DNA of 5,178 nucleotides from Hyphomicrobiales bacterium (GTDB taxonomy: Bacteria; Pseudomonadota; Alphaproteobacteria; Rhizobiales; Beijerinckiaceae): assembly GCA_028290595.1 (NCBI GenBank), contig JAQGJO010000412.1, positions 1-5,178 of the forward strand. Direction: 5' to 3'. The notes below the pieces were generated by a model. The model did no database searches and was not told the origin of the DNA. It saw nothing but the letters and a program-made list of their open reading frames with translations. Position numbers and translations under genes: made by a program. Each line of letters starts with the position of its first letter. The stretch's first letter is position 1. Below, one piece after another: positions 4,855 to 5,178 of this stretch.

Positions 4855-5178
4855 CTAGCCGGTCGCTGACCTGTCATCACGCAGGTCGCCGCCAACCATC
4901 GCCATGTAGCAGGCTGCAAAAGCGCCCACGAGCATGGCCACAAAGGCCCAAAGCGATGCTGAGACTGCGATCTTTCTCGCCGTGTCCGCTGCCTGCTTGG
5001 CGGCGGTCTTGGCTTGTTCCACCGTCTGCGTCAGGCGCTGTTCCGCGTCGGCCTGGCTCAGGCCCGTCTGCCGCGCGATAACCTGCGCCACATACGTCTT
5101 GTCCGTCGCGTTGATATCGCCCGTGAGGGACTTCACGAAGATCCGGCTGACTTCCCGCCGCGACTGATCGCCATTGCC
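4855..5178 (-). CDS. Helical single-span membrane protein, C-terminal part (hypothetical)
   Basis: The frame is open from the right edge to the TAG at 4857-4855, giving 107 residues. The start lies beyond the window: an in-frame GTG at 5136 exists, but the residues before it (SRREVSRIF) look like genuine protein and continue to the edge. In order there is a charged stretch, a region TYVAQVIARQTGLSQADAEQ (about 28-47 of the fragment), an amphipathic Ala/Lys/Gln-rich helix that may form a coiled coil (48-69), a transmembrane segment rich in Ala, Leu and Val (70-95) and a short charged tail GGDLRDDRSATG. I recall similar C-terminal ends (SLWAFVAMLVGAF, then GGxxRD) in Rhizobiales and sphingomonad membrane proteins of unknown function, some labelled PhnA-like; those usually have further membrane spans upstream. 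Function unknown. The hairpin at 4812-4840 suggests its transcript ends before the ferritin-like gene, at least in part. Confidence 0.8.
   Translation of the reverse strand, partial: GNGDQSRREVSRIFVKSLTGDINATDKTYVAQVIARQTGLSQADAEQRLTQTVEQAKTAAKQAADTARKIAVSASLWAFVAMLVGAFAACYMAMVGGDLRDDRSATG

Overview
The window looks like chromosomal DNA of an alphaproteobacterium, most likely Rhizobiales (Hyphomicrobiales). This is inferred from high GC with G/C-rich third codon positions and from the kinds of protein present: a Bug/TctC-type periplasmic receptor, a ferritin-like protein of a type I associate with Rhizobium/Bradyrhizobium relatives, a tiny DUF3309-like membrane protein and a helical single-span membrane protein. 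No RNA gene, CRISPR array, insertion sequence or integrase was seen.

Left part (1-3657), a probable small catabolic and uptake neighbourhood. The N-terminal 308 codons of a GMC-family FAD oxidoreductase run leftward off the window edge from a GTG start at 925. A divergent gene (1136-2626) encodes a Tat-exported metal-dependent amidohydrolase. The 210-bp gap between them holds a 15-bp palindrome that could be a shared operator. The amidohydrolase converges on a Bug/TctC periplasmic solute-binding protein (2671-3657, minus), and a GC-rich hairpin between the two stop codons can end both transcripts. The setting suggests capture, periplasmic hydrolysis and oxidation of one organic compound. The substrate cannot be read from the sequence, and no membrane transporter genes are in view.

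Right part (3658-5178), a probable stress and housekeeping neighbourhood. A 287-bp non-coding stretch leads to a 53-residue two-helix membrane peptide (3945-4106), preceded by a sequence resembling the alphaproteobacterial general-stress (EcfG/RpoE2) promoter and followed by a strong hairpin terminator. On the minus strand lie a ferritin-like di-iron protein (4209-4784) and, upstream of it, the C-terminal part of a membrane protein that enters from beyond the right edge (4855-5178). A hairpin separates these two genes.

Most of the window is ordinary. The points worth a second look are the unusual N-terminus and active-site pattern of the amidohydrolase, the divergent palindrome, the stress-type promoter before the small peptide, and the missing haem-ligand methionine in the ferritin-like protein. 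I see no convincing evidence of a wholly new system.
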